Of a stretch of 64,000 bases of DNA, positions 35,498-47,531 are shown in pieces. The DNA is taken from the NCBI GenBank assembly GCA_964017145.1, contig OZ024842.1, positions 4,216,001-4,280,000 of the forward strand. The letters run 5' to 3'. The notes under the pieces are model-generated. The model was not told where the DNA came from. It saw only the letters and a list, made by a program, of their open reading frames with translations, and did no database searches. Numbering within the stretch: position 1 is the stretch's first letter; each line of letters begins with the position of its first letter. The position numbers and the translations under genes are program-made. Source of the stretch: Agrocybe praecox. Taxonomy: Eukaryota; Basidiomycota; Agaricomycetes; Agaricales; Agrocybaceae.

Positions 35498-36781
35498 TTA
35501 CAGCTCCAATTCCCCCGGCTGGGTTTCTGAAATAATATTCGTCGATAAATCCGCCATTGCCTTGTCTTTTGCCAGCCTCAAGCGAGCAACCATTAGGGTA
35601 GGTGCAAATGCCTAATTGAATTATAATAATCATTAGTGTTGAAATAGACTTTAAACGGAAAGGAGGTAACATAGGGGAGGGTATAAAGGGACATTAAACT
35701 TACAGTGATTACAAATGAAAGTCCGGATGCATATTGTCCTGCGACTACAGTTCCGGCCTGTGTCGTAGCAACGGTTCCGGCATGTAGAAATGCCAAAATT
35801 GCGAGGGCAAAATTTACAAGAGAGTACAACGCCGAGGATTGCATCGTTATTTCTATAATGTGGGAATACCGTCTTCTGGCCCGAGTATTCAGCATCGTGA
35901 ATACATACACTTGAGCGCCAATCACGCATGTCGCTATAATACTTGTTGTGGCTGTTACGAAGCAGGAGGCTCCTTGTAAGATATTGACTTGTCTTGCAAA
36001 TTTGATTGTAAAATCGCTTGGGTCGAATACAGCAAATCCATCCATAATAATACCTGCGATAATCAATGCTACATTTTTACCATAATACATCAGTAATTTG
36101 TCGTGAGTTTGCCCGCTTATCGAAGAAATCTTGGCAACATACCTATTTCTGTTATCAAGAAAAAGACCAGTGCTATTCTTAGATATCTGTGTTGCGGTAA
36201 AATATGCCAACAGCGCCAAATCTGCAGAGCTGATCAGTGCCGTGGTATGATGAATAAGGATGAAATCAAATACAATCAGGGCATCCGCCAACGTTTGCCC
36301 CATTCCTTGGAGCAATAACCCTACAATAGTTGGAATAGGAGCATATACCGAGCCCACACTCATGATGAACATGTCTATTCTATTATTAGCTGTCACGAAG
36401 CAAGTGTATGTGTAGTAGCAGTCCAAGATTAGAAGCCCGACCGTTGTAAGAAAGAGAGTTGCGAGAATAATGGATATGAATTGTTCCTTTGAGGATGATT
36501 TGAATGCTACATGAACTCAAGTTAGTAAAGTTGGGTCAATAATCACCAGTCGGGCGTTATTAACTCACCATAAACTCGGACTGTGTAGAAATAGAAAACA
36601 AAATATCCTCCTGTACATGCGTTATTAGTATCGAGTTAACGTTTACTCTTTCTTGCGGGACAAGTAGTAAAAAACTGTACATACCTGATAGAAATAGGGT
36701 CATGAGAGTGGAGTTTAAATTTCCACTAATCACCGTCTTTTGAAACGATATGGAATATATGCCAGTATCCTGCGGAGACAT
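35498..36781 (-). CDS. Seven-transmembrane protein, family copy 5 (short C-terminus)
   Basis: Complement(join(35498..35611, 35704..36053, 36143..36221, 36274..36506, 36569..36610, 36685..36781)), 304 aa, start MSPQDTGIY. From the start to about 36040 it is nearly identical to copy 2 (about eight mismatches in 740 bp by eye). In exon 5 it diverges and instead looks like copies 1, 3 and 4 (YVFTMLNTRARRRYSHII, SALYSLVNFALAI). It shares with copy 2 the extra base in the last exon, giving the short tail ETQPGELEL. The GTATTT intron-3 donor is also shared. The protein is intact by this model. The identity step within one gene indicates gene conversion or unequal crossing-over. Confidence 0.78.
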
Positions 36782-37029
36782 GACGTTGCTCTGTTTATGT
36801 TAGTAGCCCTTGAGAGGTGAAGTTCTACGTCTTTAAGTACCTTTTCTCTTTCTCTTTATTCGGATCTCTATCAAATGGTTGACTCTACCAGTCACTCATT
36901 AGCGTCTGCAACTCAGCTAAACTGAATATAAATACTCCCGGTAGATGCGCTGGTATTCACGGATATTGATAGCTGGTTAAAGGTTTGTTCTTGCAAGTAC
37001 AACTTCTATTTATTTAACCGTGGATATCA

Positions 37030-39200
37030 GAGAGTTTGATGATGTACATCATAGGAACTGGTCTTACGTGGTTGCTACGAGACACCTGGCTCAGCTCTAT
37101 CAGTGTATCTAAACCCGGTCATCCTGTTTTTTTCGCTTCTCCTTTGTGGTTCGTATCATACATACGGTACGCACATTGTCTGCAGAGTCTTCATCAAGGA
37201 AAGGATAAACCTGATCCCCATCAAATCCAAATCCCAAAATCGCACCGCGACTGCTGATGATCATGCTTACGCTCCTCCCTCCTCCCGAGCGCGTCTTCGT
37301 GTGGGTTTGGATCCGCTTGCTGAGGATGAAGAAGACGAGGCCGAGCCAAACCTCGCCTGAGGTGTCCCACCCATCCCAGCGTTCTTGGGAGTCTTCAGCG
37401 TCCCCCTGGGCAAGCTCATACCAAATACAGGCTTCTAGTTCGAGTTCGAGCTCGGGTTGAGCTCGGGTTCGGGTTCGTCGTTGGTGCAGAAATCATAAAA
37501 GGCATCTCGACTCGTCCGCGTCTGCCCTTCGCCTCAGTGAGCTCTCCCACCGCTGAATGACTTCTCTCATCAGATGGATTTGAGGCTCCTTATCGGGGGC
37601 AAACATGTCTCAGTCTCATCCGAGGGGAAAAGGACAAATGACACTGCTCCCTATTAACGCGTCCGCACCTCCTCCTCTCTTCCCTCCTTCTGAGGCTCCG
37701 GCTCCTTGCTTCATCGTCATCGTCACCACCATCATCCCGAGATACCCATCCACATCTGCATCGTCCAATCGTAGCGTGTCATTCTCTTTCCCCCTTCCTC
37801 TTAAGTTTTCCCCCCTCGTCTTCTTCCCCTTCCCCTCGTCCCCGCTATCCCCGTCCCCATCCTCTCAATCAGCAGAGCGCGGAAACATCACCAGTGTCGA
37901 TATCGATAAGTTGAACTGGATGCCGCCCCCGGACTCGGCGCCAGTGAGTTCGCGTGTGCGTGTACGTCTGAATGTGCGTGTGGGTGCGAATATGTATCGG
38001 AGCGGGTACGGGTACGGGTATGGGGACGCGATGCTTTCCGACGTGTGTATGTGCGGCGTGGTGTGTTGTGGTTAATTAAACAAGGATTTTTTCGCTTCGC
38101 GTTTCGAGTTCAGATGACATATGAATGCGTTAGTGTAGTTTTTGTGTGATGCTTTCCATGCGATGCGATGAGCTGGGCGTGCGTGCGTGCGTCCAGATAG
38201 TGCGTCCAATACGACGGAAAGTAAAACCAACCGAAAGTCAAAGTTCATCACGATCGACCGCCAAGCTCCAAGAACGACGCAGACGAAAAGCGAAAAGCGA
38301 ATGTATAAGAAAGAGAAAAGAGGTCAGGGTGATGGATGTGGCTGAGTTCGTACGATCAACGGAGAGGTCTTCTTTCCTCTGACGCGTTGATGGCTTCTTT
38401 CTTCTCTTTACCAATTCGGGTTATACGATGACTTCCAGTCGTCTGCGCATGCTCACTGGCACTCCCAACACATTGCGAACCTGCGTCGTCGTCTGTCCCA
38501 TTTGCATCCGAAGGGGTGCACACCATCGGCATCACTTCCAAAGCATAACGAGTCCTTCCTGCGCTCTCCCACCGCTGAGCTTAACGCGCATCCTCGTTCA
38601 CATCCTCTCCTTTTCCCTCCATCGATCCCTCTCCCTTTCAACTACCCCAGTCCGAGATTTCATCCGCACACGTACACGCACATGCAAATAGTTAATATGG
38701 GGCTGTACAAATCCTCTGGGGCTTAGCGCTGCTGCTATTCCTGCTCCCATCGCTGTTAATGATTCCAGTCGGGAGTGCGTCCATGCTGGATTCGGTCCTC
38801 GTGAGCCCAAGCCCAAACTCAAGTAGCTCGTGGGTCGTATGTGTGTTTGGTATTGGGGATGGATTGATTATGGATAAATACCAAGTATGTATGTGTGATG
38901 GTGCGGTGCGGTGCGGTGCGGTATAGTGTGAAATCAGAAGTTTAGCACGCATTGGATTATTGTTTGTTTATTTTTTTGCGATTCCGGAGATCCAGGAACG
39001 AGAGCGACAAGGGGGTCTCATCCAAGCCTTCCTCGAAACAATCCATGAGTAATAAATCAATGACAGTAGGCCACACATGCAAATTTTCCGAGCATGGTTA
39101 TCATTTCATGTTATTGGATGTGTATTTTCAATAGTACATAGTTCCGGTCGCGTTTATTCAACTCCAACTCCGACGAAAACCTAATTTTGAGAATTTTGTC
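37030..39200. repeat. Composite repeat, segments B, C and tail E, copy 7
   Basis: Same order as 14430-16660, including the E tail, with TTATCATTTCATGTTATTGG and a downstream AACTCCAACTCCGACGA. Together with seven-TM copy 5 it makes the second copy of a block of about 4.3 kb. Confidence 0.7.
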
Positions 39201-40183
39201 CACCTTTCAAATTCTTTTACCTCGTGCTAATTATAGTTTAGATAGGTAAGTTTTATAAAATTTCTCTTGTATCCCCTTCTTCCATTGTCCCTTCAAGATT
39301 TCGCTTCATCGATGACCTCCATAGGTTATCCCTCCAAGTTCATCTCATCCTTTCTTTTGCTGCGATCCACTCTTCCATTCCTTACTATTTTATTGCATTA
39401 TTTTCTTGCTCTCCCTCTCCTCCTCCTCCGCTGCCCTTCTCCTCGAGCCATCACTGGCTCACACTCAGCTTTTTTTTTCTGCCACACATCCCTCTACCTT
39501 ACCTGATACTTTCCTGTTCGTAATATCCCACTTCCTACTTCAAGTTTCTATTTAGAGTTTAGAGTTTAGAGTTTCAGAGTACCGAGTTAGACGCCGACTG
39601 ACCAGGTTTAGACAGGCGCTTTGTGCTTGCCCGTTACGATTTTAAACTCAGACCGACAACGTTAGGTTCTCCTCCCGAGTCCCCGTTGTCCGGATCCTCA
39701 AACACTTCTGTGGCTCTATGAGTAGGGGTGGTGTGCGTTTTCAAGGTTTTAGTTTGGATATATATCTTTGTCGTTATTCCTGTCCCTGTCCGTGGAGTCC
39801 GTGGTCGTGTTTGCGTGTTTGCGTGCGTAACCATAAGGACCCTCACTGTCACAAATTTCCTGTCCGCGCATACGTTCAGGGACAATTTGGACTTAATATG
39901 GCCCTAACGTTGCGCAGAATGGGTAAAACTCTCAATGACCGGTGCGCGGGCCGGTGGTGCTCCTTTCACAGTCCGATTGAGTTCCGCTTGATGTTAGGAA
40001 GCACAAATAAACCCACAATAGAGACCAAACAATGAGGCATGCATCAGAGATGAGGCTGACACAAGAGTAATTACCACCTAATGTACTGGTCGCGAGTCCA
40101 CTGAACAGACTCTCCACTTACCTGTGGACGCGTAAATCGTCTCAGCTTTTTATACAGACACTCTATCCGTCACGTATTCCATC
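39201..40183. other. Intergenic with an inverted D-segment fragment
   Basis: At about 39510-39640 the sequence is the reverse complement of the 7250-7400 region, including TTTAGAG repeats matching CTCTAAA there. The rest shows no gene. The last 75 bp before 40184 match those upstream of F-box gene 1. Confidence 0.45.
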
Positions 40184-42120
40184 ATGGATATTGAACCTCA
40201 GAAAGTATGTCTTGTCTATCTTTGACTTGGGCGTGTTATGGCAAGCGTTTTACAACCTATTGATAGGTGAAATCAACCGTTTTCGAGAAGGGCCTCTTCA
40301 GAATATCCGAATTTTTCAATGCAACTGTCCCCAAAACACCTATACCTCATTTATTCTTTTCGAACGAGACAGCAACGGAAGCAGAACTTGCTGCTGTTTC
40401 CAATGTCATTGCTGTGGCCAAGCAACGCCGTAAGGATTTGATCAAACGTCAACACAAATTACTCGACGGTTCCACTGGAAAGAAAGTTCTTATTTGGTCT
40501 CGAACCCAGCAGCAGGTTGCCCTCCTCGACGAATTCATAAGCACACAAAACGCTCGCATATCTCCTTCGCCCATTCTGAGCTTACCAGTCGAACTACTTC
40601 AAGAAATATTCAAGGACTTGACTGACTCATCAGCCACGGAGAAACGTGATATGGGACGTTTACGAAGCCGCACGGGTGTCATCACTTCTTACCTTCCATG
40701 GAATGTCTCTCACGTATGCCAGCAATGGAGGGCTATTGCACTATCCACGCCGTATCTGTGGCACACGCTCCCAGTCGTCAATTTGTCGAACCCGGTCTGG
40801 CGCCGCTCTCGATTACTGAGTCTCCTTCAAGAGCTCCTTCGGCGCTCACAGGGTACTCCAATCGACATCAAGGTGGAAACCGGGAGCACCGAAATTATCC
40901 CGCATCCAGTGTTGAGCTTAATCACAGAACAATCCGATAGATGGGGTATTTTGCGCATCGTAGTGGACAGTCTCAGCACGGAGCACGGACTGGAGGTCGT
41001 TGAGAATATGTTTACTGTCCAAAGTAATTTTCCTTTGTTGAGGATTGTGGATATATCGACTCGCTATAATCCAGGACCACTAGGGACTCCACCAGACTCC
41101 CCCGGCACCGTTCTCAGAGTTGTCGCACCTCTTCTGGAGGAGGTAGTTTTGCATGACACTTCTGTCGCCCTCGTTCTTCCGTCGTCTACACTAAAACGTC
41201 TCAGGTTCACGGGCGTAGAGGCCGTCTCTGAGCTTGAACGAAGCCTTCGTTGTATACATGAATCTTCCACCACGTTAACAAGCCTTTGCTTCAAGACCTC
41301 ACTCGTTGGGCATATACCTTCGGGAACATTATTTCTGCCGAATTTGTTGAAGCTCGAGTTTGACTCGCACAATGAGCCAAGTCATTGGTTTCTTGATCGC
41401 CTCATAGTGCCTTCCCTCAACTCCCTTACTCTGAAATCGTCGGCTGGGGACGAAGACCTTTGTGCGATGGCCTGCAACGTGATCCACCGATCGCACGCAT
41501 CTAACATAATTGACCTTTCCGTCTCCCAACTCAACAGCCCTATAGGGCTATCCAACCTCCTTTCAGCAACGCCGCTCCTCCTGTATCTCAAGATTACATT
41601 GCCAAGCTACGAGGATATCTTGGAACTGTGTATATCCAGCGATGGTGGCTTTATTTTTGTGCCCTTCCTTTGTACGTGCACATTTATGGCCAGAAGCTCG
41701 ATACCATCCAATTCAATCCAAGCTCTGAGCACCATGGCGTCAAAACGATTTGCACCTTCCACCCAACTACCATCACATCTTAATCTTACCCGAAACGCTG
41801 TCGATTTGGATCCAAAGAAAAAGAAGCTGTCCATCTATTTTAACTGGGAATCTTATTTATTTATAAACAGTTCACAATGCGCCTTGCATAGCTGGTCGGA
41901 ATCAGAGAAATGTTCAACTTTGAAAATCGAGAACGATCGTCTCGATCACCTTTTGCATAGTGTCATGACTCCATTCGCCATTGTGGTGTCTGGTCCCATT
42001 AACAGCAGCAAGGTCGATGCGAAAGAGGTGGATATTATCTTGCGCCGCATTTTGGACGAGAATATTGATAATATCGGTGATATATTGGTGCGTGATAATA
42101 GAATGTTTCTGTGTTTATAA
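40184..42120 (+). CDS. F-box protein 2 (duplicated pair)
   Basis: Two exons: 40184..40204 (MDIEPQK) and 40267..42120, with a 62-nt phase-0 intron, giving 624 aa. Its layout is the same as at 27488: a helical N-terminus, an F-box with SPILSLPVELLQEIF and LPWNVSHVCQQWRAIALS, then a Leu-rich C-terminal two-thirds ending DILVRDNRMFLCL. It differs from gene 1 by small indels near the F-box (loss of an IPHW segment) and many scattered substitutions. Long stretches such as VLRVVAPLLEEVVLHDTS are identical. Both are intact, so both may be active adaptors of SCF ubiquitin ligases. Its neighbour upstream is the composite repeat; downstream are degraded repeat fragments. Confidence 0.85.
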
Positions 42121-42720
42121 ATGCGCATCTGATCGAGACATCATTAGGAGTCGGGTATACATCGTACCCTTGCCAAAATTTCGCATTTCTATAGCGCAGA
42201 CAAAAAAATGTACAGATGTGCAGAGCTCGCTGACGAGATTCTGCAAAGTTGGCTCCCAATTTGTAAGAATCTTCCAAAGATACGCTGGCATACTACTGGG
42301 AGTTTTAGCCTGCGATATATAAATGACGGTGTGTGATTATAGTTGATGATTTACAACAATATCCATGTCCTGACACGCCAACCGTGCAGGTACAATAAGA
42401 ATAAGCGACAATCTGACGCATGCCCCACATCTTGAAAAATGGAAAAAAACTGATTGGATTCTATTCCTCTGAGTAGCTGTAACTGTATATTCGTCTTGTC
42501 TAACGTTCCCGGGAGCTTTAGGCGGCGATATCTGATTATAATGTATTGATATTTTCTACAGACATATGGACCGTCAGTTAGGGAAAATTGCATCATTTCA
42601 TTCTGTAGACTCCACAGCTCAAAAAATGGAAAGACACTGCATGGATTCAATTCCTTTGAGTAAGTTTAACTATGTACTCATCTTCCCTCACGTTCCTGAG
42701 AGTAGATAGCAAAAGAGATG
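42121..42720. repeat. 3' flank of F-box gene 2 with a local duplication
   Basis: 42121-42480 matches the flank of F-box gene 1. A piece at about 42435-42520 (AAAATGGAAA...ATTGGATTCTATTCC) recurs diverged at 42620-42710, a direct duplication about 185 bp apart. Confidence 0.5.
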
Positions 42721-43820
42721 CGTACAGTGAGCAGATGATAGTATAGTGATGCCAAGTCTATAGTCCTATCGAAGTTCGTCCTGACACTCTATCTAGCTCC
42801 ATGGCATGAGGCCAACGCACACTGTGATTCTCGTGCGTCATTTCAATATAACATGTGTGTATCCCCCTAATCGTGTTCATACTCGTACTCGCGTTCGTGC
42901 CTGTTTCGAGAGTCGTGCTCTCCTTATGTCGTGTTAAATCGCGTTCGTGGTGCAGAACAGTGTGATGCAGCGTGATATCATACACACTTGACCGGTGGGG
43001 CCCGCCATTTTGCTGGATGGATTAGCGCCAAGATCGCCGAACGAGACACGGACTTGACTTGCAGACGCGCACGACGGCAGTTGCGGTCAAAGGGGAATGG
43101 ATTCGGCCATATAGTACGCGTCGCGGTCATTCAGGTGGCAGTATCTAATCTAATATACAGATCAGCAGTCGTCAGACTGCACTGCCACACCGAGTACCGA
43201 AGAAAAGGAGAAAAAGATATACTACACTGTGAAACTAGGAGGATTTATCCCGGACGCGCTCTGCTCGTCTCGGTGGTGCTCAGGTACGCGTCGCGCATAG
43301 ATGTGGGAGCAAACGATGATATCATAGCCGAGTACTGAGTAATTGTCGATGCAGAAAGGACGATGCAGGCAGGAAACAACTTGATCGTATTGAACGCGCA
43401 CATCCAAAATCCCCAGCCTTTGTCGTTCTATCGTTCTTGTGCCCCTTGAATTCTGTTGTTCTATCTAGCATATCTAGACGATAAGTCCCCAATGACGCAT
43501 ATGCGTACGTGCTGTCCCTATCTCGCGTTGTAGAGTGCTGGTATGTTTTGTACATTAGATCCTGTGCTAGGGTTCGCGTTCGTTCATTTTCGTGGTGCAT
43601 AGCAGACCAATTTATTGATGTGATTGAAATCAAGAAGATTCCTTTCCCGAACGCCGCTTTGCCGGATCTCCGAGGTCGGGAGTTCGGACTTAATGTTTTT
43701 AGCGTAATTATTTTGTTTTTTTCTTCCTTTTTTCCGATCTTTATTGAATTGCACCTCACTGTCATATACATATGTATCATACGGACACCAGAAAAAACCT
43801 TGTGTGACAGTGTCTAACCT
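42721..43820. repeat. Degraded fragments of the seven-TM 3' flank and composite repeat
   Basis: 42830-43010 matches 30650-30870. 43490-43730 is a diverged version of the 3' flank module (TTCGTGGTGCA, CTTTGCCGGATC, TTCGGACTT, TTTTTAGCGTAATT). No seven-TM coding sequence follows, so this marks a lost or partial copy. Confidence 0.5.
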
Positions 43821-45204
43821 TCCGCGGTCAATACAGCATCTGTATAGCTATGAGGACAACAGTGAGTCACCAAAGCTTTTCTGTTAATTTTCAGATAGTG
43901 AAACAAATGTAATAAGCTTGTATAAAGAACTTGGAAGAAAAATTGTGACGGGTTGCATGGCATGACGACGACAGCCTATGCAGCCGAGTCCTATTATTTG
44001 GAGCGGGAAGCAGATAAGGCAAAGGAACAATAACTTTCATGATAGCTGGTAAATTGAGTGAACAAAGACGTTGGTTCGGATCTTGTTGCTTAATTGGATT
44101 GAAACTATTGCTTTCCTCAGAAATTTCAACAAAAGCTTGGGAAGAGCCGTTGTGAGTAATCTGTATCTGTATGCATACACTAGTGAGGTATATGCTACTA
44201 AAGATGAGGTATAATATGTCTCCAATTTACATATTGGCGTCTGTACCAAGTCACGTAAGACGCGTAAGTTAACTTGTAGTTTTCTCATGTGGTTCCCACA
44301 AGTTGAACTCGTAAAAATACCATTTGCAGCAAAACATTACTCGCCAACCGGTACACACACCCAAAACGTGACCCTCGTACAAGAAACTAGGGTAGAGTAC
44401 AAAGATCGCACCTCGAGAGTGTCCCCTCCTTCGTGGTCAGAGTTCGGTGCGTACATGTCTTGGCTGCGGCTTGGATCAAAACTATGTAAATCGGACTCGT
44501 CGGCATCGGCATCCTCGGCTCATCATTACACATTTAACTCGTGACGATCATATGACCGAAACGCGTCGCGTCTAATTATTATGGCAAGTATTCCTTCGTT
44601 AAAGTAGACTGTCTCTGTACTACAATGAGATGTATACCGCGGCATTAGAATAGTACTCATATTAATCTCGCAAGTAGTACTCAATTGTGCTTCTGATAAG
44701 TGAGTGGATACCTCTGGATTGCTCCAGAGCAAATCGACGTGGAGTACTAAACCCTAGGGGTTAACATTGAGATAGTTATTACTGGATTTTATATCTTGTA
44801 TTCTAATTTATGAACCCAAGTACTTCTCAACGTCGAGTTCTTAGGCTAGTACATACATACTGCCAGCGAGATCCGTCACGTGGGGAACATTTTAATGCTT
44901 CCTTCCTCTCACGGGGGTTGAGGCCGAGGTGAATTCTTTATCTCGGTTATCTTTTCTAAAATCAGCTTCTTGTCTAAATGTCCACCATCGATAGTGCCTG
45001 TACACGTCCATGAATGGACCTCATTTCTTAAATCAATTGTCTGGTCAAATGTTTCTTATATGGCCGAGCCAAACTGAAGAACCTTATGTACAATTGTCCC
45101 TTCTTTTTGGTGGGATACGCTAGCGCCCTTTTCGTCTCTTTGTTTTACGACCTACCCCGCTCGGGCATCCCTCGACAAATTTAGGCCCTCTTCGCATAAA
45201 CGTG
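43821..45204. other. Intergenic, no gene seen
   Basis: No open frame with a credible start or splice pattern. The last few hundred bases are presumably the promoter of F-box gene 3. Confidence 0.4.
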
Positions 45205-47380
45205 ATGCTCAGTTACATGCGGAAGAAGGCTTCTCGATACGGGGGTTTTATTTCTGGTCCGAAATCACCTGTCCCGCACCTCTTAAAGTCAAATGCGGTA
45301 CCAACGGACAGCGAAATTTCGACTATTCATGGTGTAATTACGCAGGCCAAAACCGAGATGGAGGAGCTGCGTATCCAGCTCTCAGAAATCGAAAGCGTTG
45401 GAGCTATTGAAGGATCTTCGAATCAGCCTTCAGAAAAACAGATACTCAGGAAATTGGAAGCACTTGAATTTTTCATCGACCAACACCGAGCAATCCTTTC
45501 TTCAAAAGTACGATCACTTCCAATGGAATTGCTCCAGTTAATATTTCACTTCCACTTCTCCGCTATAGTTCCCAGATCCAGGGACGGCGACTTCAGCCAG
45601 ATCCACCATTCGCATCTCCCGTGGAAAGTGTCCCATATTTGCCACTTCTGGCGGGTAGTGGCGTTCGCGACGCCAGAGTTATGGGTATATTTTCCCACCA
45701 TAGTCCTGGACTCTCCATTCACCAAGTCAAAACTCTTTCTATCGTCCCTCAAGGAGCTTCTGAAACGGTCGCAAAATCTTCCGATATATTTGCAGCTGGA
45801 CGGCAAAGATTATAAGGGAAATCACCCCGCTTTGAATATTTTAATCGCAAACTCTTCTCGATGGTGCAGCCTTCAACTACTTGATTGTATGCTCCTCTAC
45901 CGAAACCTGGATCGGAGTATAAAGAACCGTATACCGTTGCTCTCGACGGTGAAAATTGAACACAACATCTCACCAGCTGCTCAACGACCGCCAGCATCTC
46001 GGGTCTTTGAATTCTTATCAAGCGCTCCTAGCCTAATCAACGTCTGCTTTCTGGACACGGAGAAATATACATTCACCCTGCCATCTTCCAACATACGTAA
46101 GCTTCGCTATCAAACGACAGCCACGGGTGGAATTTCTAGCCGGGACGTGCAAGTTGTGAAGTCCTGCTCCACAACGCTTACGCATCTCATCCTTCGCTTC
46201 AAACGAAATATAGACATCAATCCCGGGACGACATTTTATTCGCTGGTCCTTTTGGATATTGCATTCGCTCAAATACACCCCGACGGAATCCTGAATAACA
46301 TCAACACTCCGAATATTGAAGATCTCAAGTTGACCTCTTCGAAAGGGACTTTTGTTCCAGCCGTGTGCGCTCTTCTCCAACGCGCGAACGGACTTTCTGA
46401 CGGCAGAAGTAAACTTCGCAAACTTAGCTTGGGCGTTAAGCGTTTTCTTCCCGGGCAGGTAATTGCTTTGTTGATGGAAGCTCCGAATCTGCGGAACCTA
46501 CTCAGCCAAATGCCAGACATCACAGATATAGAATCACTCACGACGACGACGACGGACGATGACAATGAAGCCGTTGTTCTTGCTCCTAATCTCGCTTCAG
46601 TTGGATTTTACTTCCCGGACAACTTTGACGCAGATACCGAGTGGATACAAGCGTTCAAGCGCTTCGCTAATTCTCGGTGCAATCTCGAACGAGATGCACA
46701 GTCGCAGAGACGCGTCAGAAACATCGAACGGCTATACTTATACGGCTCATCAGACAGTGGGAGACTGCAGAACCTCCAGCGGGTGATACAGGGCTGGGAC
46801 GACACCAATGACTCCACGGCCCTCACAGCTCTACGAATACGTCTAGGCCATTATATGCCGCCATTCAAGATGGCCGAAAATTCTAGAGCAGTGACGAGGT
46901 CGATGTCTATCTTACGGGAAATTGAAGGGTATCCGGTTAGACATGCGAGTGACATAGTGGTTTGTCCTTTGATTATATTATTTGGAGTACAGCTTGACTT
47001 ATTCATTTATGCTGCCAACGCAGGTATCGGGGTTACATCTCGATTTACTGGACGTCCGGGAACATTTTGATGGCAATACGGACCCAAATGGACTCGCACT
47101 GGGCGAACTAGTAGGTGAAATTTTGTCGAATTGGGATCCAGTCTTCAAACGCGGATTGAAGGATCTTCGGTGGGGCTTACACTCGAATCATGATGCTTTG
47201 CAATATATAAGGGGGAAATACGGTAAGGGATTTCCAATTGCCTTAATTTAATTTTAGCTCTAACTAGATCGGGGTCTTTTTATAGGTCGGCTGCTTGCTG
47301 AATGTCCCGACAGCAAGAATATCCCACACCTTGAGTGGATTACGAGCAGCGTGGCGCCATTTGTTGAGATGAGGAGATAA
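45205..47380 (+). CDS. F-box protein 3 (divergent, single copy)
   Basis: Three exons, join(45205..46959, 47024..47222, 47286..47380), 682 aa. The ATG at 45205 begins MLSYMRKKASRYGG. The intron-1 donor is GTTTGT with a GCAG acceptor; intron 2 is GTAAGG...TATAG in phase 1, and the frame closes at TAA 47380. N-terminal residues 35-80 form a likely coiled coil (AKTEMEELRIQLSEIES). The F-box follows: VRSLPMELLQLIF, then LPWKVSHICHFWRVVAFATPELW. The C-terminal Leu-rich region contains an acidic/Thr patch (TTTTTDDDNE) and ends in RLLAECPDSKNIPHLEWITS. It shares overall organisation with the 27 kb and 40 kb genes but is much more divergent and lies outside the duplicated array. Its role is as a putative SCF substrate adaptor with unknown target. 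The intron-1 donor is the least certain part. Confidence 0.78.
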
Positions 47381-47531
47381 GATAAGATGGGTTATTAATG
47401 GTATTAGGTACTATAATAAGATTATAGGATGTAATTAATAGGATGAGTACATATCATAAATAGTAAGCCTAATAGAGTAGTGTAAGCCGCGTAAAAGAAT
47501 GTCAGATAGAAATAGAAAAATGAAAAAATAG

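Noticed and set aside
35593..36426. A 277-codon open frame on the minus strand as the protein of seven-TM copy 5
   Set aside because: Same artefact as in copy 2; the spliced model keeps exon lengths identical across five copies.
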